Shown here piece after piece: positions 46,540 to 56,973 of a DNA stretch of 64,000 nt. The stretch is from NCBI RefSeq assembly GCF_963082655.1, contig NC_081552.1, forward strand, positions 73,226,707 through 73,290,706. The letters run 5' to 3'. This DNA is from Stomoxys calcitrans. Lineage: Eukaryota; Arthropoda; Insecta; Diptera; Muscidae. Positions within the stretch are counted from its first letter, which is position 1, and each line of letters begins with the position of its first letter. The translations under genes and the position numbers were made by a program. Under the pieces are notes generated by a model. That model was not told the DNA's origin, did not search any database, and was given only the letters and a program-made list of their open reading frames with translations.

Positions 46540-46770
46540 CTAAGGTTGTTGCCGTGCTTGGCATACAAATATTTTGCCAAAGTTATTTAAGTGGGTCTGC
46601 GTCTGTGGTTGATGCTGTCTGCCGCCTAAAAGATTTACTTTGTTTTGTCTCTTTGGCCAATCTTTGAAGTGTCTTGCAGTGAAGTTTTGTTCCCCATTCT
46701 GTTTTGGGTTTTCTCCTTTAGTGTCTTTGTTGAGGCGAAGTTGTTGGAGTTGAAGTTCTTTGTTTAGTTG
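46540..46770 (-). CDS. Candidate coding exon 2, Gln/Asn-rich coiled-coil protein
   Basis: On the minus strand the acceptor TTTTCTGTTACAG|CAA precedes base 46,770. The frame continues 76 codons to a TAG at 46,542-46,540: QLNKELQLQQLRLNKDTKG, ENPKQNGEQNFTARHFKDWP, KRQNKVNLLGGRQHQPQTQT and a short tail. It joins exon 1 (46,861-46,955) in phase 0, producing IDKLHAE+QLNKELQLQQLR, a continuous heptad-like amphipathic stretch across the junction. The 90-bp intron is a usual fly size. An internal GTAAAT (after KRQNK) could be another donor, in which case the tail is intron. I do not recognise the protein. Confidence 0.55.
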   Translation of the reverse strand, partial: QLNKELQLQQLRLNKDTKGENPKQNGEQNFTARHFKDWPKRQNKVNLLGGRQHQPQTQTHLNNFGKIFVCQARQQP

Positions 46771-46860
46771 CTGTAACAGAAAACGTGCATTATACCTTTT
46801 TATCACCCTCACAATATCTTCTTTTGCAGGCTTTTGGGTTTAATATTTTTTTCCACTCAC

Positions 46861-46955
46861 CTCCGCATGAAGTTTGTCTATTTGTGCTGTACTGGCCGAG
46901 AAGTTGATGTTGTTACTGCTGCTGTTGTCATCATTTGCCGTGGGTTTGGTTTCCT
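46861..46955 (-). CDS. Candidate coding exon 1 of the same gene
   Basis: On the minus strand, preceded by TCTTTTCTTGTTTTGG, a branch-like TAACTAAA and TTTAG|AG, and followed by a consensus donor GAG|GTGAGT (46,860-46,855). The 95-nt exon is open in the frame that continues in exon 2: ETKPTANDDNSSSNNINFSA then STAQIDKLHAE, a polar Ser/Asn-rich, probably disordered segment leading into a coiled coil. The exon starts with two bases of a split codon, so an upstream exon must exist on the higher-coordinate side; I could not place it. Nothing here is repeat-derived. Most likely an internal exon of a host gene of unknown function. Confidence 0.55.
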
Positions 46956-47644
46956 CTAAATTTAGTTACCAAAACAAGAAAAGACAATTTGGAAATAGTT
47001 TTTTTGGGTTCATTTCAAATTAAAAAGAAAAATCCATGGACTCTGAGCGAAATGTTATTATGGTAATACATACTGAACAAAGTCGTAAATATACGGAATA
47101 GAGGCCTGGTTATGCTCTCGTAAACATACCGTAAATGTCGGAAAACGTGTCAGCTGTTTTGTTTTGCTTTATGAAAACGCATGCAAACGATTACCGAACG
47201 TTTGTCGACCGCATACGGAAGTAGAATTCAGGTTAAAAACCTAAAATGAATGTTCAGAGAACTGGTATTCACCTATTCTACTTCTCTGTGGCATTTATTA
47301 CAATTTATTGTTAATAATAAAGATTAATTGGGTAGTTCACCAGGTACTCAAGGTAGCCAGTATGACCTGTTGAGAAAAAAAATGAGACATATGTGATAAC
47401 AAAAAATTACAAGAGAGTTGGGGTAAGCGCCAATACGGCGCTAACGTATCTGCTAATCCATGTTATCACTGTGTCGGGAATCAGAGGTCTATTCAGGAAT
47501 TCCACACACTTGTCGACGAACTTCGACCTCACTGTACTAGAGCCCACGGCCTTGAGGGCCGCCATATACACATACTGATTTCGACCCGGCACGCGATGAT
47601 TATAAGCACCACATCAGTTGAAACCCTGAGCTTCATTTTGTTTG
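46956..47644 (-). other. Putative upstream intron and unassigned sequence
   Basis: Would be intron before the 46,955 exon. A minus frame at 47,592-47,407 (SKFVDKCVEFLNRPLIPDTV, ITWISRYVSA) faintly resembles LINE reverse-transcriptase text but is too weak to call. Otherwise unassigned. Confidence 0.3.
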
Positions 47645-47885
47645 ATGTTCATCGAGAAGCTCAGTTGAGAGCTACCGGGCGAGTCCACACGTTGCGATTA
47701 GTATAAGGCTTTGTATACGGAGTACTCACGAAGTCACGGATAATCAGCGGTATCGAAGGGAGAGTCTCCGTGAGAGGCCGGGCGGCAACGGCTTTGCTTA
47801 AATACTGAGTGCCTGTGATACTCAATGTGACAAAGCAATCTATTAGCTCTATCAATAATAAAATGGCCATAACGTTTCCTTGAAG
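47645..47885 (+). mobile_element. RTE-type 5' UTR fragment
   Basis: GAGCTACCGGGCGAGTCCACA, CACGTTGCG, GGGAGAGTCTCCGTGAG, TTAAATACTGAGTGCC match the minus-strand reading of 3031-3480 in order and spacing. No endonuclease frame follows. Confidence 0.65.
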
Positions 47886-48424
47886 GGAATCGCTACCTTT
47901 ACATACAAATGTGGCTACAACATCATCAGCAACAACTAATTTCGAAAACTGTTAATCCCTTCCCAGAACTCTATTGATTGGCACATAGCTCTCCCCCGGA
48001 AATGTTGTGTGTGCCGCAGTATAGACCAGTCCCTTTCTCTAGAAATCCTCCTCAGTCTGTCCACCGCATCCATAGTGTCCAGAAGGGAAACTTGGCCGTA
48101 TTCCGTCTCCCCGTGCAGCTCAGGACGGTGACTGTCGACCCATCTCCTCGTTGCTAAATGCCCTCTCAATATTCGAGAAGGCCGCCATTGCGTACTCCTT
48201 ATGTTGGCGAGACGTCTCAACTTTAAGCATCACTGCGTGGAGGGTCGTCTTCTCCGACCTGCCCTTGAGTTATGCCTGAAGTTCTTCGACGTAAGATCGA
48301 CGAAAAAGTTGTTTTGTTTAAAATGTCAAATGCTTCGTTTGGTAATAAGCATAATTGCCTCTTTACATTTACGATACATTTGTTCTACATTTACACTTAA
48401 GACTATTCGCGAAACTGGCCTATT
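47886..48424. other. Unassigned sequence with an isolated minus frame
   Basis: Minus frame 48,220-47,936 (94 codons: LRGHLATRRWVDSHRPELHG, TMDAVDRLRRISRERDWS) is Arg-rich with balanced composition and is the best isolated long frame in the area. I recognise no domain, start context or splice sites; it could be part of an unrecognised retroelement. Confidence 0.3.
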
Positions 48425-48690
48425 TAATACCCCATGTAGTCTGGAATAGTCCAAACTATAGTTCTGGATAATCCAACATATGATTCTAGATAATGTACAA
48501 ATTGGTATTGGAAAATCCAAAAATAGCCCAAGTCCATCTAAAGCATCGTCACGGGTAACTCAAGACGTGGTTTTGGATTTATACGACAGATGCCAGGATA
48601 ATCAAAGACATGGTTCTGGATAGTCCACAATAGCGGCTAACGCAATACATAGTCTAGGATAATCCGTGGCATGGTGTTAGATAAGCCGCG
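48425..48690. repeat. 22-24-bp minisatellite, diverged
   Basis: About ten imperfect copies of CTGGATAATCCANNACATGGT (for example near 48,453, 48,481, 48,590, 48,615, 48,652). It is the reverse complement of the repeat at 53,165-53,335. Confidence 0.7.
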
Positions 48691-48714
48691 ACGTATGACA
48701 CGACGACTTTCGAA

Positions 48715-48785
48715 TAATTGACTTTTGTGTAAAAAAAGTCGAATAATCGACTTAAACTGTTTAAAGAAGTCGTATAATCGACTTT
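48715..48785. repeat. Three palindromic AAGTCGAATAATCGACTT units
   Basis: CTTTCGAATAATTGACTT, AAGTCGAATAATCGACTT and AAGTCGTATAATCGACTT follow one another at ~26-bp steps. Each is a near-perfect palindrome. Function unknown. Confidence 0.7.
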
Positions 48786-48840
48786 GAAGTCGAAATGCAT
48801 TTAGGTTCATTTCGATGTTCGCCTCCGACTACTTTTACCA

Positions 48841-49799
48841 TTTTATACCCACCACCAAAGGATGGGGGTATATTCATTTTGTCATTCCGTTTGCAACACA
48901 TTGAAATATCCATTTCCCTAAAAAGTATATATATTCTTGATCTAAGACCATGTCGGTCTCTCCATCTGTCTGTTGAAATCACGCTACAGTCTTTAAAAAT
49001 TGAGATATTGAACTGAAACTTTAGGTTCTTTTTTTTCTCCATAGACAGATAATGTTGGAAAATGGGCTATATGAGACTATTTCTTGATATAGCTCCCATA
49101 TTAACCACTCGACATCCTTATTCAATTTGGTGCCGATCGGTCCAGATTTAGATATAGCTGCCATATAGACCGATCTCTCGATTTGAGGTTTTGGGCCCAT
49201 AAAAAGGCGCATTTATTGTCCGATATCGCCGAAATTTGGGACAGTGAGTTGTGTTAGAGCCTTCGACATCCTTCCTCGATTTGGCCCAAATCGGTTTTGA
49301 TTTGAATATACAATAACTACCACACAGACCGATCTCTCGATTTAAGGTCTTGGGCCAATAAAAGACGCATTTAAAGTCTGATTTGGGAGAGTGAGTTGTG
49401 TTAGGCCCTTCGATTTGGCCCAAATCGTTTCAGATTTGGATGCAGATGCCATACAGACCGATCTCTCTTGGCCCCATAAAAGGCACATTTATAATCCGAT
49501 TTTGCTGAAATTTGACACATTGACTTTTGTTAGGCTTTTCGACATCCCTGTCGTATATGGTTCAGATCGGTCTTTATTTGGTTATTGCTACCAAAAAGAC
49601 CAATATTTTGATCTACAAAATTGAACAACGACTTGTACTTATTAGACCAATCAATGTCCGTGCCGAATTTGGTCCATTAATGTGGGGGTCATACATTATG
49701 CATTTTTCACCGGATTATTACGAGAGGTGGTTTACATATATACCCAAGGTGGTGGGTATCCAAAGTTCGGCCCGGCCGAACTTAACGCCTTTTTACTTG
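48841..49799 (+). mobile_element. Family B element, complete
   Basis: TTTTATACCCACCACCAAAGG, a reduced GTCTCTCCATCTGTCTG tract, about five units, CCAAGGTGGTGGGTATCC, palindrome TTCGGCCCGGCCGAA (49,766-49,780), end CGCCTTTTTACTTG. Confidence 0.85.
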
Positions 49800-49879
49800 G
49801 AAAAATACCAAGAATAACTCGAAATGGAGCGTTTTAAAAAAGAATTAAAAAAAAAACAACAGAAACACCACCTAATATA

Positions 49880-50800
49880 AAAAGTGGACCGATAGAAAGA
49901 ATATGCGTATCAAATAAAAGGTATTGGAGAGTAGAATTAGAATATGATCCCTACAGGAAATGTGTAGTTGTGTGTATTTATAAAAAAAGTCGCTTACTTG
50001 TTGTTAAAAATTGCCTATCCGTAAAATATATTTGCTAACTAAAGTTATCTCCCTTAAAAATACTTGTAAAGTATACTCATCCTTTTCGAACTGCCCAGGA
50101 CCTATCCTACGGTGTTAGAATGATGGCAAATTCGTCACCTCGAACGACAAACCGTTATAAAATTTATAGGTTTGTTCCATGTAAGGGGGCGAGAATTGGA
50201 ACCGGCCCCTATCACAAAAGGACCTCTCCCGTGATAGGTTTAGAACCTGTCCCATTTCCCGTAGGCATATTACAAGTTGTCTTAAGATGCCAAAGAGGCC
50301 CTTTAAAGCCAAAACTCCTCCAAACAGGCATATTGGGCATTCATATGGAAATGGGGCTCAAATTAAAGAATATGGTAAAAAAATTTAGTCCAAGTAATTG
50401 GGTATCATCCCACCTCCAAAAATTCCCCCAAATGGGCATATTAGTTGATCATACCTACATGGGACTCAAATAAAGGGTAGTTGAGAGTAGATGACATCTC
50501 CGAACGTCATGACAATATGTGACTTAAATTAAAACTATTTGAGAGTAGAAAAACAATTTTGTGGCCAAGAGTTTGGGGGTCTCAAAACACCCAGCAAACC
50601 GTACATATTTGCCGAAAATGGTAAAATTGGCTCAAATGTGAGCTATTTGGGAGAAGAGCACGAATTTTATATCCATATTTAGGGCGAAATGTCCAAGGAG
50701 TCAGTCTCATAACCATCTTTTTCAAAAACGCCATATCTCACAGATGGGTGGTGTGATTCTATCGCAATTTCTTTTGCACTCTTTTAGTAATCTAAAACAA
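49880..50800 (-). repeat. Family D element in reverse
   Basis: Reverse of D unit text: ATCAAATAAAAGGTATTGGAG, TGGGGCTCAAATTAAAG, ACTCAAATAAAGGGTAGTTG, and at the D 3' end CCATATCTCACAGATGGGTGG near 50,731. The D start (GACCCGGGCCC) is not present. Confidence 0.6.
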
Positions 50801-50834
50801 AAATTAAGTATCGATTGTTCGGTTGTCGGACCAT

Positions 50835-51205
50835 TAAAGCGTCTTCAAGGGAAGGGCTCACGATGTCAAATCGGGATAGCGGTTTATGTGAGAGCTATAG
50901 CAGGTTATAGACCGACTTGGATCATACTTGGCACGAAAATTTACAACAGAACTCAATTTCAGTCCGATCGTATAATAATTGAAGCTTCTACGGGATCAAG
51001 AAATCAAGTCGAAGGACCACTTTATAAGGGAGCTTTATCAAACACTGAACCCATATGACCAACGACCTGCATCAAAAAGAAGTGTAGGTGCAAAGTTCCA
51101 GGCGGACAGACGGAACGTTAAGACGACCAAGAATATGTCGTCTGTTATTCGACATGTTACAAACGGTATTTGTATACCCCATAGTATGGTGGTTTGTATA
51201 ACAAA
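50835..51205 (-). mobile_element. Family C element, partial
   Basis: Two units (AGCGGTTTATGTGAGAGCTAT, AATTTCAGTCCGATCG) then the 5' terminus CCCCATAGTATGGTGGTTTG. Both the palindrome and the microsatellite are missing. Confidence 0.65.
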
Positions 51206-51239
51206 AATCTTATACTAATTGACTGCCTTAGCAAAAGCT

Positions 51240-51515
51240 CACATTTTTGTGGATTTTATGGGCTTAAGACGCTAAATTGACAGATCGGACTTTGGATTTT
51301 CGATCTGGCCCATATTCGTTTAGGATATCGAGAGGCTCAGTACAATTCACTGTTTCAAATTTCAACGAAATAGGGTAATAAATGGGATTTTTATGGCTTT
51401 AAGCCCTTTTATCACTTGATATTTGCATGGAATGTTGGGGGGCTTAGAAAAAGTCACTGTTTGAAATTTTGAAAGCAAAATCGGGTAATAAATGCGTATT
51501 TTATCCTAAGAATGG
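51240..51515 (-). mobile_element. Family B-like units
   Basis: GGGCTTAAGACGCTAAATTG, CACTGTTTCAAATTTCAACG, TCGGGTAATAAATGCG; no termini. Confidence 0.55.
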
Positions 51516-51518
51516 AAA

Positions 51519-52020
51519 ACAAGTAAGAGCGTGCTAAGTTCGGCCGGGCCGAAACTTATATACCCTCCACCATGGAACGCATTTGTCGAGTTGTATGCGC
51601 GGTATTATGAACCGATTTGAATCGTACTTAACACAGTTGTTGGAAGTGGTACCAAAACCCTATGTGCACGATTTCAGTCAAATCGGATAAGAATTGCGGC
51701 CTCTAGATGCTCAAGAAGTCAAGACCCAAGCTCGGTTTATATGGTTGCTTTATCAAAATATGGACCAATTTGGCCCATTAACAAACCCACAGATACAAAA
51801 GTATCTGTGCAAAATTTCAAGCGGCTAGCTTTATTCCTTCGAAAGTTATCGTGATTTCGACAGACAGACGGACGAATGGACAGACATGGCTAAATCGACT
51901 TAAAATGTCATGACGATCAAGAATATATACACTTTATGGGGTCTGAGATGCATATTTCGAGGTGTTACAAACAGAATGACGAAATTAGTATACCCCCATC
52001 CTATGGTGGAGGGTACAAAA
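51519..52020 (-). mobile_element. Short family A element, complete
   Basis: ACAAGTAAGAGCGTGCTAAG, palindrome TTCGGCCGGGCCGAA (51,540-51,554), TATACCCTCCACCATGG, two units, GACAGACGGACGAATGG, terminus CCTATGGTGGAGGGTACAAAA. About 500 bp in total. Confidence 0.85.
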
Positions 52021-52049
52021 AGGGATTTGTGCTAAATTTCAGCTCCAGT

Positions 52050-52175
52050 AGCGTGATGGGGAGGCCACCATAAAGAAGAGGTTAGCATGTCCGCCGCTGA
52101 GACGCTGAACGCCTGGATTGTCAGCGGTGGCTATCCCCCCCAAATGCTGGTGTCATTTGTGAGGTACCTTCACTG
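52050..52175 (+). mobile_element. SINE 5' part, split copy
   Basis: GGCCACCATAAAGAAGAGG (A-box region mutated), TTAGCATGTCCGCC, GCTGAACGCCTGGATTGTC (B box broken by a deletion), then CAAATGCTGGTGTCATTTG and GTGAGGTAC. The remaining body continues at 52,775. Confidence 0.75.
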
Positions 52176-52774
52176 ATGGAAAAATTACGGTACTTTGCCA
52201 ATACAACCTGGTATTATTTTGTTCGTTTGTTCGCGCCAGAAGTGTTGTTGAGCTTCGTAATTAAAATATTAACGCATTAAGAAATATTTGTTAAGCAAAT
52301 AAATAAAATGTTTTAATTCAATACTCGAAAGCGGTGAAAATGGAAATAGTTCAAATTCTGAGGACATTCTACATCAAAAACGTCTCTTGTGTGGAAAACG
52401 TTGCTATGCAAGTGCATTCATATGAACCCCACTTCTGGGAATCAATGGATATGGAATCAATTGCTGAATTGAGGTTGGTCACAGTGTAACATTACTGTAA
52501 TTATTAACAGAAAGAATCGGAATAAAATTATTTATAGTGTTTTTTTTTTGTTCATTAGGGGGTGGAACAATCAATAACGGTTTGGTACTAATACTAATAA
52601 CGGTCTGGTGCTAAAACCAATAACAGACTGGTATTAACACCAATACCAGTTTGGTAATAAGCCTACTACCAAACGCTACTAATCATTTTATGTTTCATCC
52701 ATATCAATCGGTATTGTTTTTGTACCGTACGGTGTTGCTTTGAAATAAGCACGTTTGGTATCAACTTTTCTCCG
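52176..52774. mobile_element. ~600-bp insertion into the SINE
   Basis: Lies between GTGAGGTAC and TGCCACGTAAAACTTC, which are adjacent in other SINE copies. It contains a ~22-bp imperfect repeat (ATAACGGTTTGGTACTAAT type, about 52,574-52,668) and no frame. The ends are not clearly inverted. Its class is unknown. Confidence 0.5.
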
Positions 52775-52953
52775 GGTGTTGCCACGTAAAACTTCTCCAC
52801 AAAACGTTGCATTGCGGCATGCCATTCGGACTCGGCTATAAAAAGAAGGACCCTTTTCATTGAGCTTTAACTTGAATCGGACAGCACTCATTGTTTTGTG
52901 AGAAGCCTGCCCCGTTCCTTAATGGAATGTTCATGAACAAATTTGCTTTGCTT
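52775..52953 (+). mobile_element. SINE 3' part, split copy
   Basis: TGCCACGTAAAACTTCTCC, GCATTGCGGCATGCCATTCG, ACTTGAATCGGACAGCACTC and CCGTTCCTTAATGGAATG, in SINE order. Confidence 0.85.
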
Positions 52954-52954
52954 T

Positions 52955-53091
52955 GGACACACAGACGAACGGTCATACGGACATCATGAAATCGTCTTAG
53001 AATTTTACAACAATCAGAAATTGGTATTTCGATGTGATGCAAACAGAAGGAAGAAACGAATATACCCTCTATCCTATGGTGGTGGGCATAA
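52955..53091 (-). mobile_element. Family B 5' end fragment
   Basis: ACACAGACGAACGGTCATACGG, AAATCGTCTTAGAATTTTAC, TTTCGATGTGATGCAAAC, terminus CCTATGGTGGTGGGCATAAC. Confidence 0.65.
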
Positions 53092-53164
53092 CAATATACA
53101 CTTCACCTCAATAATTTAATTGACTTTCATTATTCTTTTAGTATACCTGACATTTTTTAGATGA

Positions 53165-53335
53165 CATCCTAGATTATCCAAGATATAGTACAGGACCATT
53201 CAGATCGAAGACCTGGATTATCTATGACATATTCCGGGAACATCCACATTATAGTCAGGATTATCCACGACATAGTCCTGGATTATCCAAGGCATAGTCC
53301 TGAATTATCCATGGTATTGTATAATCCAAGTTTTT
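53165..53335. repeat. 22-bp minisatellite
   Basis: Seven or eight copies of TGGATTATCCANGACATAGTCC, best preserved at about 53,259-53,315. Confidence 0.8.
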
Positions 53336-53585
53336 TGGAAGATTTTGTTTGCTCAAGTTTTAGTTTTGTATTTTTTCGCAAAGTAAATTTGATTCCATTG
53401 ATACCCTTTCCAAGTAACCTTTTTCCCATTAACTCTTTTCGTTTGTTTTCCAAGGAATTCTTTTTGGGCAGCGAACGTTACTGCATTTTTTTTTGTGGGG
53501 TTTACACTGTTATTGGTATTGCCAAAAACCCTAAAAGATTGTCTCGTCCTAGTTCTGTCTCGATATGTTGGGCCTTTTTGGACTT

Positions 53586-53743
53586 TTAAAGTTCATCGTT
53601 AGTCAGCACAACTGTGGCCAACTGTGGCACCAATGCCGAATGGTGGTCGCTGCCAATTTGAAGCAACAATCTTTTGTCTGAGCCAGCCTCACTTGGATAA
53701 AAGATACCAAAATATTCTATTACACCAATCATATTCCCAAAGT
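53586..53743 (-). CDS. Weak candidate terminal exon
   Basis: Minus strand: a strong acceptor (CGTATTTTTCCTTTTAG|AC) before base 53,743, then a frame to a TAA: FGNMIGVIEYFGIFYPSEAG, SDKRLLLQIGSDHHSALVPQ, LATVVLTNDEL. An alternative donor (CCAA|GTGAGG) occurs 51 nt in. Protein-like composition and lack of repeat text favour an exon; the short length and no recognised family argue for caution. It lies on the same strand as, and upstream of, the 46.5-47.0 kb pair, but a stop codon excludes a simple joined transcript unless the donor is used. Confidence 0.25.
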
Positions 53744-55160
53744 CTAAAAGGAAAAATACGAACAGTAAAAAAAACCGACTACGGCCAGAAGAAAATACTT
53801 GGCTTTTCAAAAGATAATCAAACACCCCATTCTTAGACTCAGTTCTTGGGCTTAAGCCGATACTATGTTGGAATCTAAATGTAAAAATATTTGCTTGTAT
53901 GCCGATCTATTGGCGTTGCCTTGGTCTTATAAATGACCACGGTTGGCTATTGTTCTTGTGGACAATGGATAACAATTATATGAGTGTGTGAGAGAGTGTA
54001 GAGTGTTATGCCAAGGAATCGGATTTTTCTGTGTTTACTATGGTAAAGACCATCTTAACGAAAAGTTCAATCTTATGTAAATATTAATAATTTTGTGGCC
54101 ATTTCCAGGAAGATTTTCACATATACACACTCTCAGTCTAGTCACAGATAACTTATAGAAGGCGTTTTCAGTTGGTATAGACTATGTTGAGCATCTTTCA
54201 AAGCTAGACAAAGCTTTTCCCATTCATATTGGTAGAAGCAGATTGTCTTGAGAATTCTATTCGAGTCTAGTGGTAGTTAGGCTGAACCATTCCTTAGTGT
54301 GGCTAAAGGTGGAGTTTTTTGCGATAAAGTTGGCAGTTATGGTAGTGATTACTCCTCTCCGTGCTTGCCCATTATGTTGGTATGTTTTCTTTTTTGTTGC
54401 CCATAATGCAATCATGGCGATAATGATATGCCAATGAAGGTGTCCAATTGAATGAGCCTAGTACGGATGTGGCAAAATATCAATAACGGCAACATGAATA
54501 GCCATAATGAATTCTGATATAGTAACAATCACTTTCAATAGCTTTGGAAGAACTCTTTTCTTGTTGCTCTCAGTTGGGGGCTGATTTGGAGGCGAAATTT
54601 GAAAACACCATAAAATGAACTCAAGCCCGATTGCATTGTAAAAGACAAGGAAATTCGTTAATCTTAGGGAATATCATTTTTCAATGCCAATAAAATGGCA
54701 AACAGAAAAAAGAACAGAGAAACATGTTAACAGTACTAAGGAGTATAATTTTAACAATAAGGTTACAATGAAATTTATGATCAGTAAAACAGCTGAAATA
54801 TTTAGTGGTGGAATAATGCCATCAATATGAAAACTGTTGTAGAGAAAGCAAAATATTGGATTTATATGACATACCAGTCTCATGGGTCTAGCTAAACCGA
54901 CACTTTTCTCAGGAGCCAACAAACGACTCAAAGGTAATCTAGGTATATATTCCGCAAAAAGGCGACCAATGCCGCAGGGACCCCTCAATTGGTCAAGTCA
55001 ACGAGATAATGCGTTCTATCCCCATCAACCAAATTTGTTATTCAAAACAGCAAAAATGTTTGCTAAAACATTGCTATTGCAGCAAACATATGGCTGCTGT
55101 ATTAGCACACATTTCGGTCAGCAAACAAAATCTGCTGTTATACGTACAAAAATCTTCTGA
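53744..55160. other. Unassigned, mostly unique sequence
   Basis: No A-H family text. A GTGTGTGAGAGAGTGTAGAG run lies near 53,983. The minus frame 54,988-54,674 begins at TTG, is hydrophobic (VLLIINFIVTLLLKLYSLVL) and contains a possible donor (CTG|GTATGT, near 54,873); too weak to call. CAACGAGATAATGCGTTCTAT (54,999-55,019) recurs in altered form at 57,940-57,960. Confidence 0.35.
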
Positions 55161-55161
55161 A

Positions 55162-56962
55162 AACAAGTAAAAAAGCGTTAAGTTATGCCGGGGCGAATTT
55201 TGGATACCCACCTCCTCGGGTATATATGTAAACCACCTTTCATCAAATCCGGTGAAAATTCCATACCTTATGTCCCATAGCAGTTATATCGAAATATGTT
55301 CCGATTTGGACCAACTACTAATAGTACAAGTCATTGTTCAATTGTGTATAACAAAATATTGGCCTCTTTAGTAGCTATATCTAAAAATAAATCGATTTGA
55401 ATCATAAACGACACGGATGTCGAAAAGCCTAACATAAGTCACTGCATCAAATTTCAGTGAAATCGGATTATAAATGCGCCATTTATGGGGCCAAAACTTT
55501 AAATAGCGATATCGGTCTACATAGCAGCCATGTCCAAAACTGGACCGATTTGGGTCAGTTTGAAGAAGGTGTCCAAAATTTGGGCGAAATCGAACAACAA
55601 ATGCGCCTTCTATGGCTCCAAAACCTTAAATCGAGAGATCGGTCTATATGGCAGCTATATTCAAATCTGGACTGATCTGGGCCAAATTGATGAAGGATAT
55701 CAAAGAGCCTAACAAAACTCACTGTATCAAATTTCGGCGACATCGAACAATAAATGCGCCTTTTGTGGCCCCAAAACCCCAAATCGGAGGATCGGTATAT
55801 ATGGCAGCTATATCTAAATTCGAACCGATCTGTGCCCTATTGCGGAAGTAAGTTAAGGGGCTTAACTTAACTCACTGTCCCAAATTTCGGTGTCATCGGA
55901 CAATAAATACGCCTTTTATGTGCCCAAAACCTTAAATCGAGAAACCGGTCTATATAGCAGCTATATCCAAATCTCAACCAGTCAGGGCCAAATTAAAGAA
56001 AAATGTGGAAGCGCCTAAGACAACTCACTGTTCCAAATTTTAGCAAAATCGGATAATAAATGGGGCTTTTATGGGCCTAAAACCTTAATGCGGAGGATCG
56101 GTCTATATGGCAGCTATATCCAAATCTGGTCCGATCTGAGCCAAATTGACGAAGAATGTTGAAAGACCTAACACAACTCACTGTTGTAAATTTCAACAAA
56201 ATCGGATAATAAATGTTGCTTTTATGGGCCTAAGACCCTAAATCGGAGGATCGGTCTATATGGCAGCTATATCCAAATCTGCACCGATATGGGTTAAATT
56301 GACGAAGGATGTCGAAGGGCCTAACACAATTCACTGTCGCAAAATTCAGCAAAATCGGATAATAAATGTGGCTTTTATGGGCCGAAGACTCTAAATCGGA
56401 GGATCGGTCTATATGACAGCTATATCCAAATCTGGACTGATCTGTGCCATATTGCAGAAGTATATCGAGGGGTTTTACTTAACTCACTGTCCTAAATTTC
56501 GGCAAAATCGGACAATAAATGCGCCTTTTATGGGCCCAAAACCTTGAATCGAGAGATCTGGTCCAAATTGAAGAAGGACGAAGAGCCTAACACAACTCAC
56601 TGTCTCAAATTTCAGCAAAATCGGATAATATATGTGGCTTTTATGGGCCCAAGACCCCAAATCGGAGGATCGGTCTAAATGGGGCTATATCAAGATATAG
56701 TCCGATACAGCACATCTTCGAACTTAACAACCTGCTTATGAACAAAAAAAGAATCTGTGCCAAATTTCAGCTCAATATCTCTATTTTTTAAGATTGTAGC
56801 GTGATTTCAGCAGACAGGCGGACGGACATGTTTAGATCGTCTTAGATTTTTACGCTGATCAAGAATGTGTATACCTTATAGGGTCGGAAATGGATATTTC
56901 GATATGTTGCAAACGGAATGACAAAATGAATATACCCCCTTCCTTCGGTGGTGGGTATAAAA
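55162..56962 (-). mobile_element. Family B element, complete, longest copy
   Basis: ACAAGTAAAAAAGCGTTAAG, mutated palindrome (ATGCCGGGGCGAA), TACCCACCTCCTCGGG, about ten ~150-bp units (GATCGGTCTATATGGCAGC at 55,639, 56,098, 56,250, 56,403), GACAGGCGGACGGACATG near 56,812, and terminus CCTTCGGTGGTGGGTATAAAAA. At about 1.8 kb it shows how unit number varies. Confidence 0.85.
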
Positions 56963-56973
56963 ATGTTTATGCT

